In this document: positions 1-8,453 of the stretch, in pieces | Layout: every line of letters begins with the position of its first letter | How positions within the stretch are numbered: the first letter of the stretch is position 1 | Assembly: GCA_002407775.1 (NCBI GenBank) | Contig: DHOP01000102.1 | Location: 1 to 32,881, forward strand | Length of the DNA: 32,881 bases | Direction: 5' to 3' | Source: Prevotella sp. UBA5387 | GTDB lineage: Bacteria; Bacteroidota; Bacteroidia; Bacteroidales; Bacteroidaceae | The notes under the pieces: generated by a model | Databases searched by the model: none | Told to the model about the DNA's origin: nothing | Seen by the model: only the letters and a program-made list of their open reading frames with translations | Translations under genes and position numbers: made by a program

Positions 1-37
1 AGATACTTTTTGTCATATACACCCAAAATTTCTTATA

Positions 38-667
38 TCAGATTTCCAAAAGAGAGTCAACGAGTTTCTCTGCTCCGGCATCTGTAAGTTCTTTTGCGGT
101 ACCATTGCCATAGGTTACACCACAAGTGTGGCAGCCTGCACGCCGTCCCATTAATATATCGAAGTGCATGTCTCCAATAACAAGTGCATCATTGGGACTG
201 ACATTAAAGTGCGAAAGTGTTTTGAGAACAGGACAAGGGTCCGGCTTTGCAATTTCGACGTCTTCGCTACCAAGGATGAGTGAGATATAGGTTTCAAGCT
301 CCATTTCATGTACAAAGTCCTGTAGTGAGTTGTGGCCACGGCTTGATGCAATCGTAATTATGGCACCTTTTTGGTGCCATTTTTTGATAGCCTCAACAAC
401 TCCGGGGAATATTGGGACTGCACCTTGCCTGTTGCGCTCGGCAAAAACCCTATGATAGATGCCAACACAGCGGTTTGCTTGTTCATCACTTAAGGGCATT
501 AAAGCACGAAAACATTCTATGAGTGGTAGGCCAATAGTCTTGCTACATTCTTCACGAGAGCGCATTGGTAAACCGGCTTCGTGCAAAGTGGTTTGCATAG
601 AGTCTGTGATTATTTTGTTAGTGTCGGCCATAGTGCCGTCAAAATCAAGAATAAAAAGCTTGTACAT
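38..667 (-). CDS. HAD-superfamily hydrolase (phosphoglycolate phosphatase-like)
   Basis: A 209-residue HAD phosphatase that probably acts on a small phosphorylated metabolite in the cytoplasm. All four HAD motifs are visible: DFDGT near the N-terminus (nucleophile D8 and acid D10), a Ser in the TIASSRGH stretch, the Lys of KPDP, and the acidic pair in VIGDMHFD. A helical cap lies between motifs I and II, as in the Gph/PGMB-like subfamily. The frame stays open upstream to 724, but the conserved beta strand starts at MYKLFILDFDGT, and the likely promoter lies between 667 and 724, so I take 667 as the start. It is divergent from the flippase gene. The substrate cannot be read from sequence. Confidence 0.85.
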   Translation of the reverse strand: MYKLFILDFDGTMADTNKIITDSMQTTLHEAGLPMRSREECSKTIGLPLIECFRALMPLSDEQANRCVGIYHRVFAERNRQGAVPIFPGVVEAIKKWHQKGAIITIASSRGHNSLQDFVHEMELETYISLILGSEDVEIAKPDPCPVLKTLSHFNVSPNDALVIGDMHFDILMGRRAGCHTCGVTYGNGTAKELTDAGAEKLVDSLLEI

Positions 668-711
668 AGAAATAAACGAATATATAAAGATGCTTTTCTG
701 ACAATCTCTTT

Positions 712-720
712 GCAAAATTA
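712..720 (-). promoter_or_regulatory. Bacteroidota -7 box for the HAD gene
   Basis: Read on the minus strand this is TAATTTTGC, an exact TAnnTTTGC match, placed to give a leader of about 40 nt before the HAD start at 667. I see no well-spaced -33 TTTG. Confidence 0.5.
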
Positions 721-729
721 CCACATATC

Positions 730-762
730 TTTGCCAAATAAATCATTTTGCGCTACTTTTGC
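730..762 (+). promoter_or_regulatory. Bacteroidota promoter for the flippase gene
   Basis: TTTG at 730-733, a 20-nt spacer, then TACTTTTGC at 754-762: an exact match to the Bacteroidota -33/-7 consensus. Transcription should begin near 769, almost on top of the first plausible ATG. Confidence 0.7.
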
Positions 763-768
763 AGAATA

Positions 769-2226
769 ATGGTCAATGAAATGGAGACGTTAAAGGAAAA
801 AACAGCCAAAGGACTCTTCTGGGGCGCTATCAATAGTGGCGCTACTCAGTTCTTAAATTTTGTGATTGGCATTTTTCTGCTAAGAATTCTATCTGTTGAT
901 GATTACGGTATTGTCGGAATGATTGCAATCTTTACTTTGATAGCAGGTAATTTGCAAGACAGTGGTTTTACAACAGCGCTGGTCAATGGCCAGGATATAA
1001 CTGAGGAAGACTATAATTCGGTGTTTTGGTTTAGCACAACTATCAGTCTTAGCCTGTATGTCATACTCTTTTTCAGTGCACCGCTTATTGCCGATTTTTT
1101 TCACCAACCTTGTCTCATCCCTCTCTCTCGCTTTGTCTTCATTACCTTTGTGCTCAGTGCTATAGGAATTTCACACAATGCTTTCATGGTCCGAAAGATA
1201 ATGGCTAAAGAACGAGCAATAATAAGTATCGTGGCTTTATGCTTATCAGGTATCATTGGCATTACTTCTGCACTCAGTGGGTTAGGCTATTGGAGTCTAG
1301 CCTTTCAGCAGGTGTCGTATATCTTCATTACTGATATTGGAAGGCTTTATTATGTGAGATGGCTACCAAAGCTGCATTTCTCAGTAGGTCCCATCAAGCG
1401 AATGTTTAGCTTTAGTTATAAGATTCTGATTACAACTATAATCAACACCATAGGCAATAATATACTTACAGTAGTCTTTGGACGATTGTTTAAGCCCAAA
1501 GAAGTTGGAATATACACTCAGGCTAACAAGTGGAATACGATGGCAAGTTCATTGATTACCAATACCATCTCAAGCACAACACAACCTGTCCTTAGTTCGG
1601 TGAGAACAGATAAAGAGCGAGAAAAGCAAGTCTTCAGGAAGATCATGCGATTCACCGCGTTCCTATCTTTCCCGTGTATGTTTGGTTTAGCTATCGTTGC
1701 CAAAGAGCTTACGCTTATCGTTATTACCGCCAAGTGGTTGGAAAGTGTTCCTCTACTTCAGGTATTGGCTATCGGTGGAGCTTTCCTACCATTCGTTTCA
1801 ATATACAACAACCTTACTTTCAGTCACCTACGATCTGATATCTTCATGTGGGTTAGTACAGCACAGTTGGCTTTTCAGCTTCTTATCATATATGTGACTT
1901 ATTCCTATGGCATAATGGCCATGGTACTGGCATATACGTTTTTCAATGTTCTTTGGCTTGGTGTATGGCAGTATTTTGCTCACAAACTTATTGGGTTATG
2001 CCTGTCGGAGATGCTAAAAGACATTATGCCATTCTTTTTGATAGCTGCGGGAGTTATGGCTTTCACTTATATCATTACGCTTTCCATTACCAATTTGGTG
2101 GTACTTCTTTTTGCCCGCATTGTCTTGGCAGTTGTTTTATATGGTGGTATCATGAAACTTTCTCATGCCAAAATCTTTGAAGAAAGTGTCGAGTATCTAT
2201 TTAAGAAAAAGCGGAAGACTTCCTGA
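769..2226 (+). CDS. Polysaccharide flippase, Wzx/RfbX type (MOP superfamily)
   Basis: Integral inner-membrane protein of about 485 residues with hydrophobic segments throughout, in the oligosaccharidyl-lipid flippase family (COG2244). The N-terminal KTAKGLFWGAINSGATQFLN stretch is typical of Bacteroidota RfbX/Wzx-like proteins. It would move lipid-linked glycan repeat units to the periplasmic face. The frame is open from 748, but the promoter -7 box covers 754-762, so translation must begin at ATG 769 or ATG 781. A convergent glycosyltransferase gene ends 3 nt beyond its stop, and nucleotide-sugar genes follow within 4 kb, which fits exopolysaccharide or O-antigen assembly. The exact glycan is unknown. 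Confidence 0.85.
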   Translation: MVNEMETLKEKTAKGLFWGAINSGATQFLNFVIGIFLLRILSVDDYGIVGMIAIFTLIAGNLQDSGFTTALVNGQDITEEDYNSVFWFSTTISLSLYVILFFSAPLIADFFHQPCLIPLSRFVFITFVLSAIGISHNAFMVRKIMAKERAIISIVALCLSGIIGITSALSGLGYWSLAFQQVSYIFITDIGRLYYVRWLPKLHFSVGPIKRMFSFSYKILITTIINTIGNNILTVVFGRLFKPKEVGIYTQANKWNTMASSLITNTISSTTQPVLSSVRTDKEREKQVFRKIMRFTAFLSFPCMFGLAIVAKELTLIVITAKWLESVPLLQVLAIGGAFLPFVSIYNNLTFSHLRSDIFMWVSTAQLAFQLLIIYVTYSYGIMAMVLAYTFFNVLWLGVWQYFAHKLIGLCLSEMLKDIMPFFLIAAGVMAFTYIITLSITNLVVLLFARIVLAVVLYGGIMKLSHAKIFEESVEYLFKKKRKTS

Positions 2227-2229
2227 TTC

Positions 2230-3213
2230 TTATTTCGCCTTCAAAAAATAACGATAATTATACATCTGCATGATGGGGTAGAGAAGTGCCCTGCATTGCT
2301 TTGTAAAGCTGCCTCCACTGGTCTGAAATAATCGAGAATGGTGCTTCACAAAGAGCATGGTTAGTCTTAAATAAGCACCAAGTCCATCTTCAAGCTCGGT
2401 ATTGACAATCTTCTTTGCTTCCTTCAAAATCGGTTCTTTGGAATCCAAACTGTCAAGTAACAGCTTGATGGTGCTCATACAATGCCGCATATAGGGTTTT
2501 ATTTCTTTGTAATGTCGCACAGACCACCTCAGAATATATAGGCCATTTTGCCATGATCGCAAGTTATGGCTGTAGTCAATATAGCTCACGGCCTCAACAT
2601 GCCTGCGTTGGTTGACTAGCACGCCGTCAACATAGGCGATACTATTATAGGCTGCTGCTGTCATCTCAAAGTAGAAGTCATAGGATGACGGCAATGATGT
2701 AGTGTCATCAAATGGGATGATTTCCAGCAACTCTCTACGCATAAGCATGGTGTGACCTGGTATGCTTGTGATAAAAAGCAGCCTAATAAGATTGGTGTTG
2801 GGATGCCTTTCCTCGAAGTGAACGAATGCTCCATCTTCAGAAAAAGGGCGCGAATGTCCTCCGCAAAGCAACTTGTTGCCTATTGCATCGATTTGCTTTT
2901 CTATCTTGTCTGCCTCCCATATGTCGTCCTGGTCACTTATGGCAATAAAGTCACCAGTAGCTTTTCGCATGGCACTAAAGAAATTTCCATTAACCCCATG
3001 AGCGCTTTCGTTTTGAAATAGCTTGATGTTGTCATGGTCGTGAGCATATTCTTCGAGGATGGTGAACGTACCATCTTGGGAGTGATCATCCTGTATGATA
3101 ATCTCGAATATGGGATATGTCTGCTGGAGTAGACTGTCCAATTGCTTGTGCAAGTATCTTTCGCCATTATAGGTGCATAACACTATGGACACCTTGCCTT
3201 GTTGCATGTTCAT
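2230..3213 (-). CDS. Family 2 glycosyltransferase
   Basis: GT-A fold glycosyltransferase, about 327 residues. The N-terminus KVSIVLCTYNGERYLHKQL is the classic GT2 opening. It is followed by QDDHSQDGT and a metal-binding acidic cluster in ISDQDDIWEADK. It resembles the Bacteroidota relatives of RfbF-like rhamnosyl or mannosyl transferases, but donor and acceptor cannot be assigned. The frame opens at 3261, yet a -7 promoter box overlaps that ATG, so the start is at 3213 (MNMQQGK) or 3207. It converges on the flippase gene with only 3 nt between the stop codons. Confidence 0.85.
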   Translation of the reverse strand: MNMQQGKVSIVLCTYNGERYLHKQLDSLLQQTYPIFEIIIQDDHSQDGTFTILEEYAHDHDNIKLFQNESAHGVNGNFFSAMRKATGDFIAISDQDDIWEADKIEKQIDAIGNKLLCGGHSRPFSEDGAFVHFEERHPNTNLIRLLFITSIPGHTMLMRRELLEIIPFDDTTSLPSSYDFYFEMTAAAYNSIAYVDGVLVNQRRHVEAVSYIDYSHNLRSWQNGLYILRWSVRHYKEIKPYMRHCMSTIKLLLDSLDSKEPILKEAKKIVNTELEDGLGAYLRLTMLFVKHHSRLFQTSGGSFTKQCRALLYPIMQMYNYRYFLKAK

Positions 3214-3257
3214 TGGTCTTTGCAATAATAAATATGGGTTCAACCATTTTCCTATAT

Positions 3258-3266
3258 GCAAATGTA
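3258..3266 (-). promoter_or_regulatory. Bacteroidota -7 box for the glycosyltransferase gene
   Basis: On the minus strand TACATTTGC, an exact TAnnTTTGC. It overlaps the most upstream ATG of the reading frame, which argues for the internal start at 3213 or 3207. A CAAA at 3282-3285 could be a -33 element, but the spacer is only 15 nt. Confidence 0.5.
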
Positions 3267-3413
3267 CATTATTCTTTTGAACAAAGGCTTTGCCTCATGT
3301 GAAAAAATCAGGAGCAGGATCCATAAACTGAGTAATAGCCGTTGAAAGAATATTGTCATACTATCTCTATATCATTGAAAAGTTGTTGTCATCATTTTGA
3401 CATTTGGCGATTG

Positions 3414-3421
3414 TAACTTTG
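3414..3421 (+). promoter_or_regulatory. Bacteroidota -7 box for the phosphoesterase gene
   Basis: TAACTTTG just upstream of the phosphoesterase start. The expected start point is near 3428, so the second in-frame ATG at 3444 would have a short leader and the first ATG at 3432 almost none. The -33 element is unclear. Confidence 0.45.
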
Positions 3422-3431
3422 TGGTAGTAAT

Positions 3432-5138
3432 ATGAGACAGGAGATGAGACAAACGAAATTTGCTTTATTTACTAGAATTACTAGACGATTAGTCGTCATC
3501 ATGGCCTTGGCATTTATGCTGCCTATTGCTTGTGCTAATGAAGAAGTAAATCTTAATGGTGCCGAACATAGTTTGCAACTCAATGTTAATGATGATGTTA
3601 CGGTCAAGGGAAAAGTGACTTGCGAGGGTGTGGGTATTCCCAATGTTGTTGTGTCTGATGGTATGGAGGTAGTCCGAACAGATTCTGCTGGGCACTACAA
3701 TCTGCATTCTACCAAAACATTAGGCTATGTCTTTATCTCTATTCCGAGTGGCTATTGGGTGGCTATGGATGGAAATATGCCACAATTCTCCCATCTCCTT
3801 AATACCCATAATCGTACCGAGCAAGAAACCATTGATTTTGACTTGATCAAAGAAAACACCGATAAGCATGCTGTGTTCACCATTGCGGATAGCCATTTGT
3901 CAGGTCTCAATAACGATGTCATAGAGTTTGCTAAGGTTGCAAAAGATGTTAATTCCACCATTGATGAACTGCGCGGACAAGGCTACAAGGTCTATGGACT
4001 TAGCCTTGGCGATGAAAGTTGGGATGTATATTGGAATAGAAGTAACTTTACCATCAAAGAAGCAAGAGAGGAATTTAGACGAATAAATGCACCTGTATTT
4101 CACAATATGGGTAACCATGATGGCAATCCACATGAGCATGGCGATTATGCTGCGTCTCAAGCCTTTGTTAATTCCTGTGGACCAACATATTATTCGTTCA
4201 ATCTTGGCAGTGTTCACTATGTAGTTCTGGATAATATTGAGTATGTCAATGATGGTGCGACCCAGGGTAAGATGGGTCGATGTAATTATGTGTCAGCAGT
4301 GGATACGATTCAGTTGGAATGGCTCAAACGTGACTTGCAACAGGTGAAAGATGAGACCACGCCTATCGTTGTTGCCATGCATGTTCCACTCTACAAGGAT
4401 CCACGCCTAATAGACGGGAACCAAAATAACACTTTCTTCCTTAACAACGGCTCAGCATTGGAAGATGTGCTGAGCCGTTTCCATAATGTACAGATACTCT
4501 CTGGCCATCTCCATCAGTCATACCATGTCCAGTATAAAGAGAATATTTTGGAGCACAATGTACCATCTGTCTGTGGTTCTTGGTGGTGGACTCAGAAACT
4601 ATCAGGTAACTCTATTTGCCAGGATGGGTCTCCGGGAGGGTATGAAGTCTTTCGTTGGAATGCTCGAAAATCAGACTGGTATTACAAGGGGACAGGTCTT
4701 GAAAAGTCATATCAGTTTCGAGCATATGACTTGAACACAGTTAATTTCGAACCTGAGATTATTGCTCCATCATATGCTGAAGACTTGAAGAGTTTTGTTA
4801 ATAATTATAAAAGTGTTAACAAAGACAATCAAGTACTCATTAATGTATGGAACTATGATCCATTGTGGAAGGTAGAAGTGCTTGAAAATGGCCACCAACT
4901 TGATGTGCAGAAAGTTAATGCATACGATCCATTACATTTCCTTTCTTATGTAGTTCCACTAATAAAAGAAGGTAAAATGGAGGATGTGCATTTTTTCACT
5001 AAACTTTCAGCACATATGTTTATGGCCCAGGCTAGCTTGGCAAACAGTACTCTTCATATTCGAATTACCGATCGGTTTGGCAATGTTTACGCTGAAGATA
5101 TGGTGCGCCCTAAGTCGTTTTCTGTTCTAATCAAATGA
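3432..5138 (+). CDS. Secreted calcineurin-like metallophosphoesterase
   Basis: 568-residue exported enzyme. A basic, hydrophobic leader (about residues 1-36) ends in a signal-peptidase-I-like ACA/N site. Residues about 55-115 look like the beta-sandwich MetallophosN domain. The calcineurin core follows with its dimetal motifs: D153-x-H155, D194 in LGDESWD, N228-H229-D230 in GNHD, H317 in AMHVP and GHLH at 358-361. The last 170 or so residues match the usual MetallophosC region. It probably removes phosphate from a phosphodiester or phosphomonoester outside the inner membrane. The next gene is a wrecked glycerophosphodiester phosphodiesterase, so the pair may once have served phosphodiester scavenging. 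Translation could instead start at 3444. Confidence 0.88.
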   Translation: MRQEMRQTKFALFTRITRRLVVIMALAFMLPIACANEEVNLNGAEHSLQLNVNDDVTVKGKVTCEGVGIPNVVVSDGMEVVRTDSAGHYNLHSTKTLGYVFISIPSGYWVAMDGNMPQFSHLLNTHNRTEQETIDFDLIKENTDKHAVFTIADSHLSGLNNDVIEFAKVAKDVNSTIDELRGQGYKVYGLSLGDESWDVYWNRSNFTIKEAREEFRRINAPVFHNMGNHDGNPHEHGDYAASQAFVNSCGPTYYSFNLGSVHYVVLDNIEYVNDGATQGKMGRCNYVSAVDTIQLEWLKRDLQQVKDETTPIVVAMHVPLYKDPRLIDGNQNNTFFLNNGSALEDVLSRFHNVQILSGHLHQSYHVQYKENILEHNVPSVCGSWWWTQKLSGNSICQDGSPGGYEVFRWNARKSDWYYKGTGLEKSYQFRAYDLNTVNFEPEIIAPSYAEDLKSFVNNYKSVNKDNQVLINVWNYDPLWKVEVLENGHQLDVQKVNAYDPLHFLSYVVPLIKEGKMEDVHFFTKLSAHMFMAQASLANSTLHIRITDRFGNVYAEDMVRPKSFSVLIK

Positions 5139-5173
5139 AATGCAACTGTAATCATCTTGTTGATAGATAGCAG

Positions 5174-5181
5174 TATCTTTG
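5174..5181 (+). promoter_or_regulatory. -7 box still present before the broken phosphodiesterase gene
   Basis: TATCTTTG, a TAnnTTTG match about 24 nt before ATG 5206. The promoter core survived although the gene did not. No good -33 element is visible. Confidence 0.4.
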
Positions 5182-5205
5182 TATCCACTAGTATAATCAA
5201 AAATC

Positions 5206-5713
5206 ATGTCGAAATTTAAACATTTATTTGTTCTATGGTTGGCCTCCTTGACAATAACAGTTAGCGCTCAAACTCGTATTATTGCACACCGTGGGTGTTG
5301 GGACACAGATGGTAGTGCCCAAAACTCTTTGGCATCATTAATCAAGGCAGACGGCATAGGTGTTTATGGTGCAGAGTTTGACGTGCACATAACGCGCGAC
5401 GTTGTTGTTGTGACGATATTATAAGAAACGACCGACCTGACACCATAAATATAGAGACTAATGATTATGAGGTTATCGAACATATACGGTTGGCTAATGG
5501 TGAGCTGCTACCTACACTGAACGTTTACTTATCAATGGCCCAAAAATGGATAGTCGTTTAATCCTTGAGGTAAAGGAACATAGAACACCCGAGGCAGAGT
5601 TTCGCTGTGTGGCAGAGGTGTTGCGACAAGCTACCTTGATGTATCCTTTCTTATTGCGAGATATGCCTTCTGGACTTGTGAATCAAATTGAATTACTTTG
5701 TGAATCAATTTGA
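5206..5713 (+). pseudogene. Glycerophosphodiester phosphodiesterase remnant (frameshifted, 3' truncated)
   Basis: The reading frame at 5206 encodes a signal peptide (ending TVSAQ) and the GDPD start IIAHRGCWDTDG...GAEFDVHITRD, then stops at 5424. Homology resumes in a second frame from about 5412 (DDIIRNDRPD ... NGELLPTLNVYLSMAQK) up to a stop at 5559-5561, and in a third frame from 5546 (MDSRLILEVKEH ... PEAEFRC) until a stop at 5711-5713. The first break is best explained by a deletion of about 10 nt that also removes the catalytic His of the expected NHD motif; the second by loss of one A in an A-run near 5542-5546. The C-terminal half of the family is absent, and a 22-bp tandem array begins where homology ends. 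I infer a dead gene rather than a sequencing error, because there are two lesions plus a truncation. Confidence 0.85.
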
Positions 5714-5809
5714 AACACGACGTGAATCAATTTGAATTACAACGTGAATCAATTTGAATTACAACGTGAATCAATTTGAATTACAACGTGAATCAATTTG
5801 AATTACAAC
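5678..5809 (+). repeat. Tandem array, six units of 22 bp
   Basis: Six contiguous 22-bp units with no spacers: 5678, 5700, 5722, 5744, 5766 and 5788. Units 3 to 6 are identical (GTGAATCAATTTGAATTA followed by CAAC). Unit 1 carries CAAATTGAATTACTTT and unit 2 ends AAACACGAC, so the array was homogenised from its downstream side. It replaces the 3' half of the broken phosphodiesterase gene. A related array lies at 16494-16581. Confidence 0.95.
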
Positions 5810-6105
5810 CTATTTGCACTAAAGACCATAGGCGTTTCAACTTGCTTTATTTGGCATAATGATATTCTAAGCATAGCTAGTGTATTGGATTACAATCTGT
5901 TTTTTATGGTTTGTGTTCAGAAATAGCCTATGTTTTTTTCGTGATTTTAAATTATAGATGGGAAAAAAATAGTAATTTTACATTTTGTAACAGTAGGATA
6001 TTACTGACACTCGAGTTTTTGGCATATCTGGTTGTTACGGAATTGATTGGGTAATGCTATAGCTATCGTAAAGTTTATGAATATTTAAAAAAAATAATAT
6101 ATTTC
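5810..6105. other. AT-rich intergenic stretch before gmd, no gene seen
   Basis: No coding sequence is convincing here. CATAGGC (5827-5833) and GCCTATG (5926-5932, followed by seven T) form a 7-bp inverted repeat about 92 nt apart. TAATTTTAC followed by ATTTTGTAAC near 5970-5990 resembles a weak promoter, but I do not see a clean TAnnTTTGC box for gmd. Confidence 0.4.
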
Positions 6106-7203
6106 ATGGAAAAAAGAAAATCGGCCTTAATTACAGGCATTACAGGACAGGATGGAAGTTACTTGGCAGAGCTTTTGTTGGAAAAGGGTTATGATGTGCA
6201 TGGCATTATCAGACGTTCTTCAGTCGACTTTCGTGAACGCATCGATCAACTTGAGGGTCGCCCTAACTTTCACCTTCATTATGCTGACCTCAATGACTCT
6301 ATGAGTATGGTGAATGTCGTGGGGTTAATTAAGCCAACTGAAATATATAACTTAGCTGCACAGAGTCACGTACAAGTGAGCTTTGATTCGCCAGAATACA
6401 CAGCAAATGTTGATGCATTGGGCGTTTTGCGTATTTTGGAGGCTGTTCGTATATGCGGACTTATTGATACATGCCGTATCTATCAGGCTTCTACATCCGA
6501 ACTATATGGCAAGGTAGAAGAAGTTCCTCAGAATGAGTTGACTCCGTTCCATCCGTATAGTCCTTACGCTGTAGCTAAGCTTTACGGCTTCTGGATAGTG
6601 AAGGAGTACCGCGACGCCTACAAAATGTTTGCCTGCAATGGTATTCTCTTTAACCATGAGAGCGAGCGTCGAGGCGAGACTTTTGTAACACGCAAAATTA
6701 CTTTGGCAGCAGCCCGCATTAAGCAAGGTAAACAGGACAAACTCTATTTAGGCAACATGAGCAGTCTACGTGACTGGGGTTATGCTGCAGACTACGTGAA
6801 ATGTATGTGGCTGATGTTGCAACAAGATAAACCACAAGACTTTGTCATCGCTACTGGAGTACAGCATACGGTACGTGAGTTTTGTGAAGTAGCATTCCGT
6901 CGAGTAGGTATAGACTTGGAGTTCCAAGGTGAGGGTATTAACGAGAAAGGCACAGACAAGGCCACAGGTAAAGTCCTGGTTGAAGTATCACCAGACTTTT
7001 TCCGTCCTACAGATGTCGTAAATCTTTGGGGAGACCCGACCAAAGCCAAGACAGTTTTGGGTTGGGACCCAAATGCCACATCATTTGAGGAACTAGTCAA
7101 CCTTATGGTAGATAGCGATATGAAAAAGGTTGCCGCTGATGATGCAGCACTAAAGGCGCGCTATAACCTTGAGGAATATCTTGAAAAGGGTATCGTGAAG
7201 TAA
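6106..7203 (+). CDS. gmd: GDP-mannose 4,6-dehydratase
   Basis: 365-residue short-chain dehydrogenase/reductase that converts GDP-D-mannose to GDP-4-keto-6-deoxy-D-mannose in the cytoplasm, the first committed step toward GDP-L-fucose. Visible: NADP-binding TGITGQDGSYLAE (Gly 11, 14, 17), family-specific RRSS, NLAAQSHVQVSFDSPEYT, the STSELYG catalytic strand, the Y154-xxx-K158 pair in YAVAK, and the Gmd-specific NHESERRGETFVTRK. Length is normal for the family. It leads the operon gmd-fcl-ugd, with 34 nt to fcl. Its substrate can be provided by ManA and ManC encoded at 18.4-20.5 kb. Confidence 0.97.
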   Translation: MEKRKSALITGITGQDGSYLAELLLEKGYDVHGIIRRSSVDFRERIDQLEGRPNFHLHYADLNDSMSMVNVVGLIKPTEIYNLAAQSHVQVSFDSPEYTANVDALGVLRILEAVRICGLIDTCRIYQASTSELYGKVEEVPQNELTPFHPYSPYAVAKLYGFWIVKEYRDAYKMFACNGILFNHESERRGETFVTRKITLAAARIKQGKQDKLYLGNMSSLRDWGYAADYVKCMWLMLQQDKPQDFVIATGVQHTVREFCEVAFRRVGIDLEFQGEGINEKGTDKATGKVLVEVSPDFFRPTDVVNLWGDPTKAKTVLGWDPNATSFEELVNLMVDSDMKKVAADDAALKARYNLEEYLEKGIVK

Positions 7204-7237
7204 TTATCGATCAATAGAAATTAGAGACTTTGTATAA

Positions 7238-8449
7238 ATGACATTAGCAAAAGACGCTAAAATATATATAGCTGGCCATCATGGATTGGTAGGATCAGCG
7301 ATTTGGAAAAACCTTGAGGCACGAGGGTATCATAATCTAATCGGTCGATCGCATAAAGAACTTGATCTCACTAATCAAGTTGAAGTGAAGCGGTTCTTCG
7401 ACGAAGAGCAACCTGATGCTGTTGTTTTGGCTGCTGCCTTCGTAGGGGGGATCATGGCTAATTCGCTGTATCGGGCTGACTTCATTATGCAAAACCTGAA
7501 GATACAATGCAACGTCATCGAACAGGCTTACCTGCATGGCGTAAAAAAGTTGCTGTTTTTGGGTTCAACATGCATTTATCCAAAGAATGCACCGCAGCCA
7601 ATGTGCGAGGATAGTTTACTTACTTCGCCCCTTGAATATACTAATGAGGAATACGCGATTGCTAAGATTGCGGGCCTGAAGATGTGCGAAAGCTATAATC
7701 TGCAGTATGGAACAAATTATATTGCAGTTATGCCTACCAACTTATATGGACCCAATGACAACTTCCATTTAGAGAATTCTCATGTGATGCCGGCTATGAT
7801 GCGTAAGGTGTATCTTGCTAAGCTTATTCATGATAATGATTGGAATGCTATACGGTTGGATATGAATAAGCGCCCGATTAATCCACCTTCTGCACTAGCT
7901 CTTGAAATAGGGAAGCAAAATGTAGATGGCCATAATGAGGATGAAAGGATATTGAAGGCGCTCGCGTTCTATGGCATCGAGGACAACAAGGTTACACTAT
8001 GGGGAGATGGCAGTCCGCTCCGTGAGTTCCTTTGGAGTGAGGATATGGCTGATGCTAGTGTCTATATTTTGCTTCATGTTGACTTTGGTGAGATTATAGG
8101 AATCGATAAATATTCAAGCGTCTTTTATGGGACCAGAACTGATGGTGTTGTAGACCGTAACAATTCTGAGGGTCGTGGTGGTGCTATGCCGGAACTTGGG
8201 GAGATTCGCAATTGTCACATTAACATAGGAACAGGTAAAGAGCTAACCATTAAAGCTTTGTCGAAATTAGTTAAAGAAACGGTTGATTTTAAGGGTGAAG
8301 TCATTTGGGATGAGACAAAACCAAATGGCACTCCGCGTAAGCTTATTGATGTAGCTAAACTACATCGCCTAGGTTGGACCCATAAAGTAGAATTAGAGGA
8401 GGGGGTTAAGCAACTTTACGACTGGTATAAGCAATCTTTGGAGGGATAA
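7238..8449 (+). CDS. fcl: GDP-L-fucose synthase (epimerase/reductase)
   Basis: 403 residues. Converts the Gmd product to GDP-L-fucose with NADPH. Visible: IAGHHGLVGSAI dinucleotide site, GSTCIYP with S110 and the conserved Cys, Y139-xxx-K143 in YAIAK, MPTNLYGPNDNFH, and C-terminal NGTPRKLIDVAKLHRLGW. It is about 80 residues longer than the E. coli enzyme. The extra sequence lies in two insertions, one after the MMRKVYLAKL helix and one before CHINIGTGKE; the core motifs are unaffected. The gene is followed by ugd after 4 nt, so the two are probably translated together. Confidence 0.95.
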   Translation: MTLAKDAKIYIAGHHGLVGSAIWKNLEARGYHNLIGRSHKELDLTNQVEVKRFFDEEQPDAVVLAAAFVGGIMANSLYRADFIMQNLKIQCNVIEQAYLHGVKKLLFLGSTCIYPKNAPQPMCEDSLLTSPLEYTNEEYAIAKIAGLKMCESYNLQYGTNYIAVMPTNLYGPNDNFHLENSHVMPAMMRKVYLAKLIHDNDWNAIRLDMNKRPINPPSALALEIGKQNVDGHNEDERILKALAFYGIEDNKVTLWGDGSPLREFLWSEDMADASVYILLHVDFGEIIGIDKYSSVFYGTRTDGVVDRNNSEGRGGAMPELGEIRNCHINIGTGKELTIKALSKLVKETVDFKGEVIWDETKPNGTPRKLIDVAKLHRLGWTHKVELEEGVKQLYDWYKQSLEG

Positions 8450-8453
8450 TAGT

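Noticed and set aside
5678..5809. CRISPR array
   Set aside because: Units are directly adjacent with no spacers and no cas gene is in the window; the same applies to 16494-16581 and 32836-32881.
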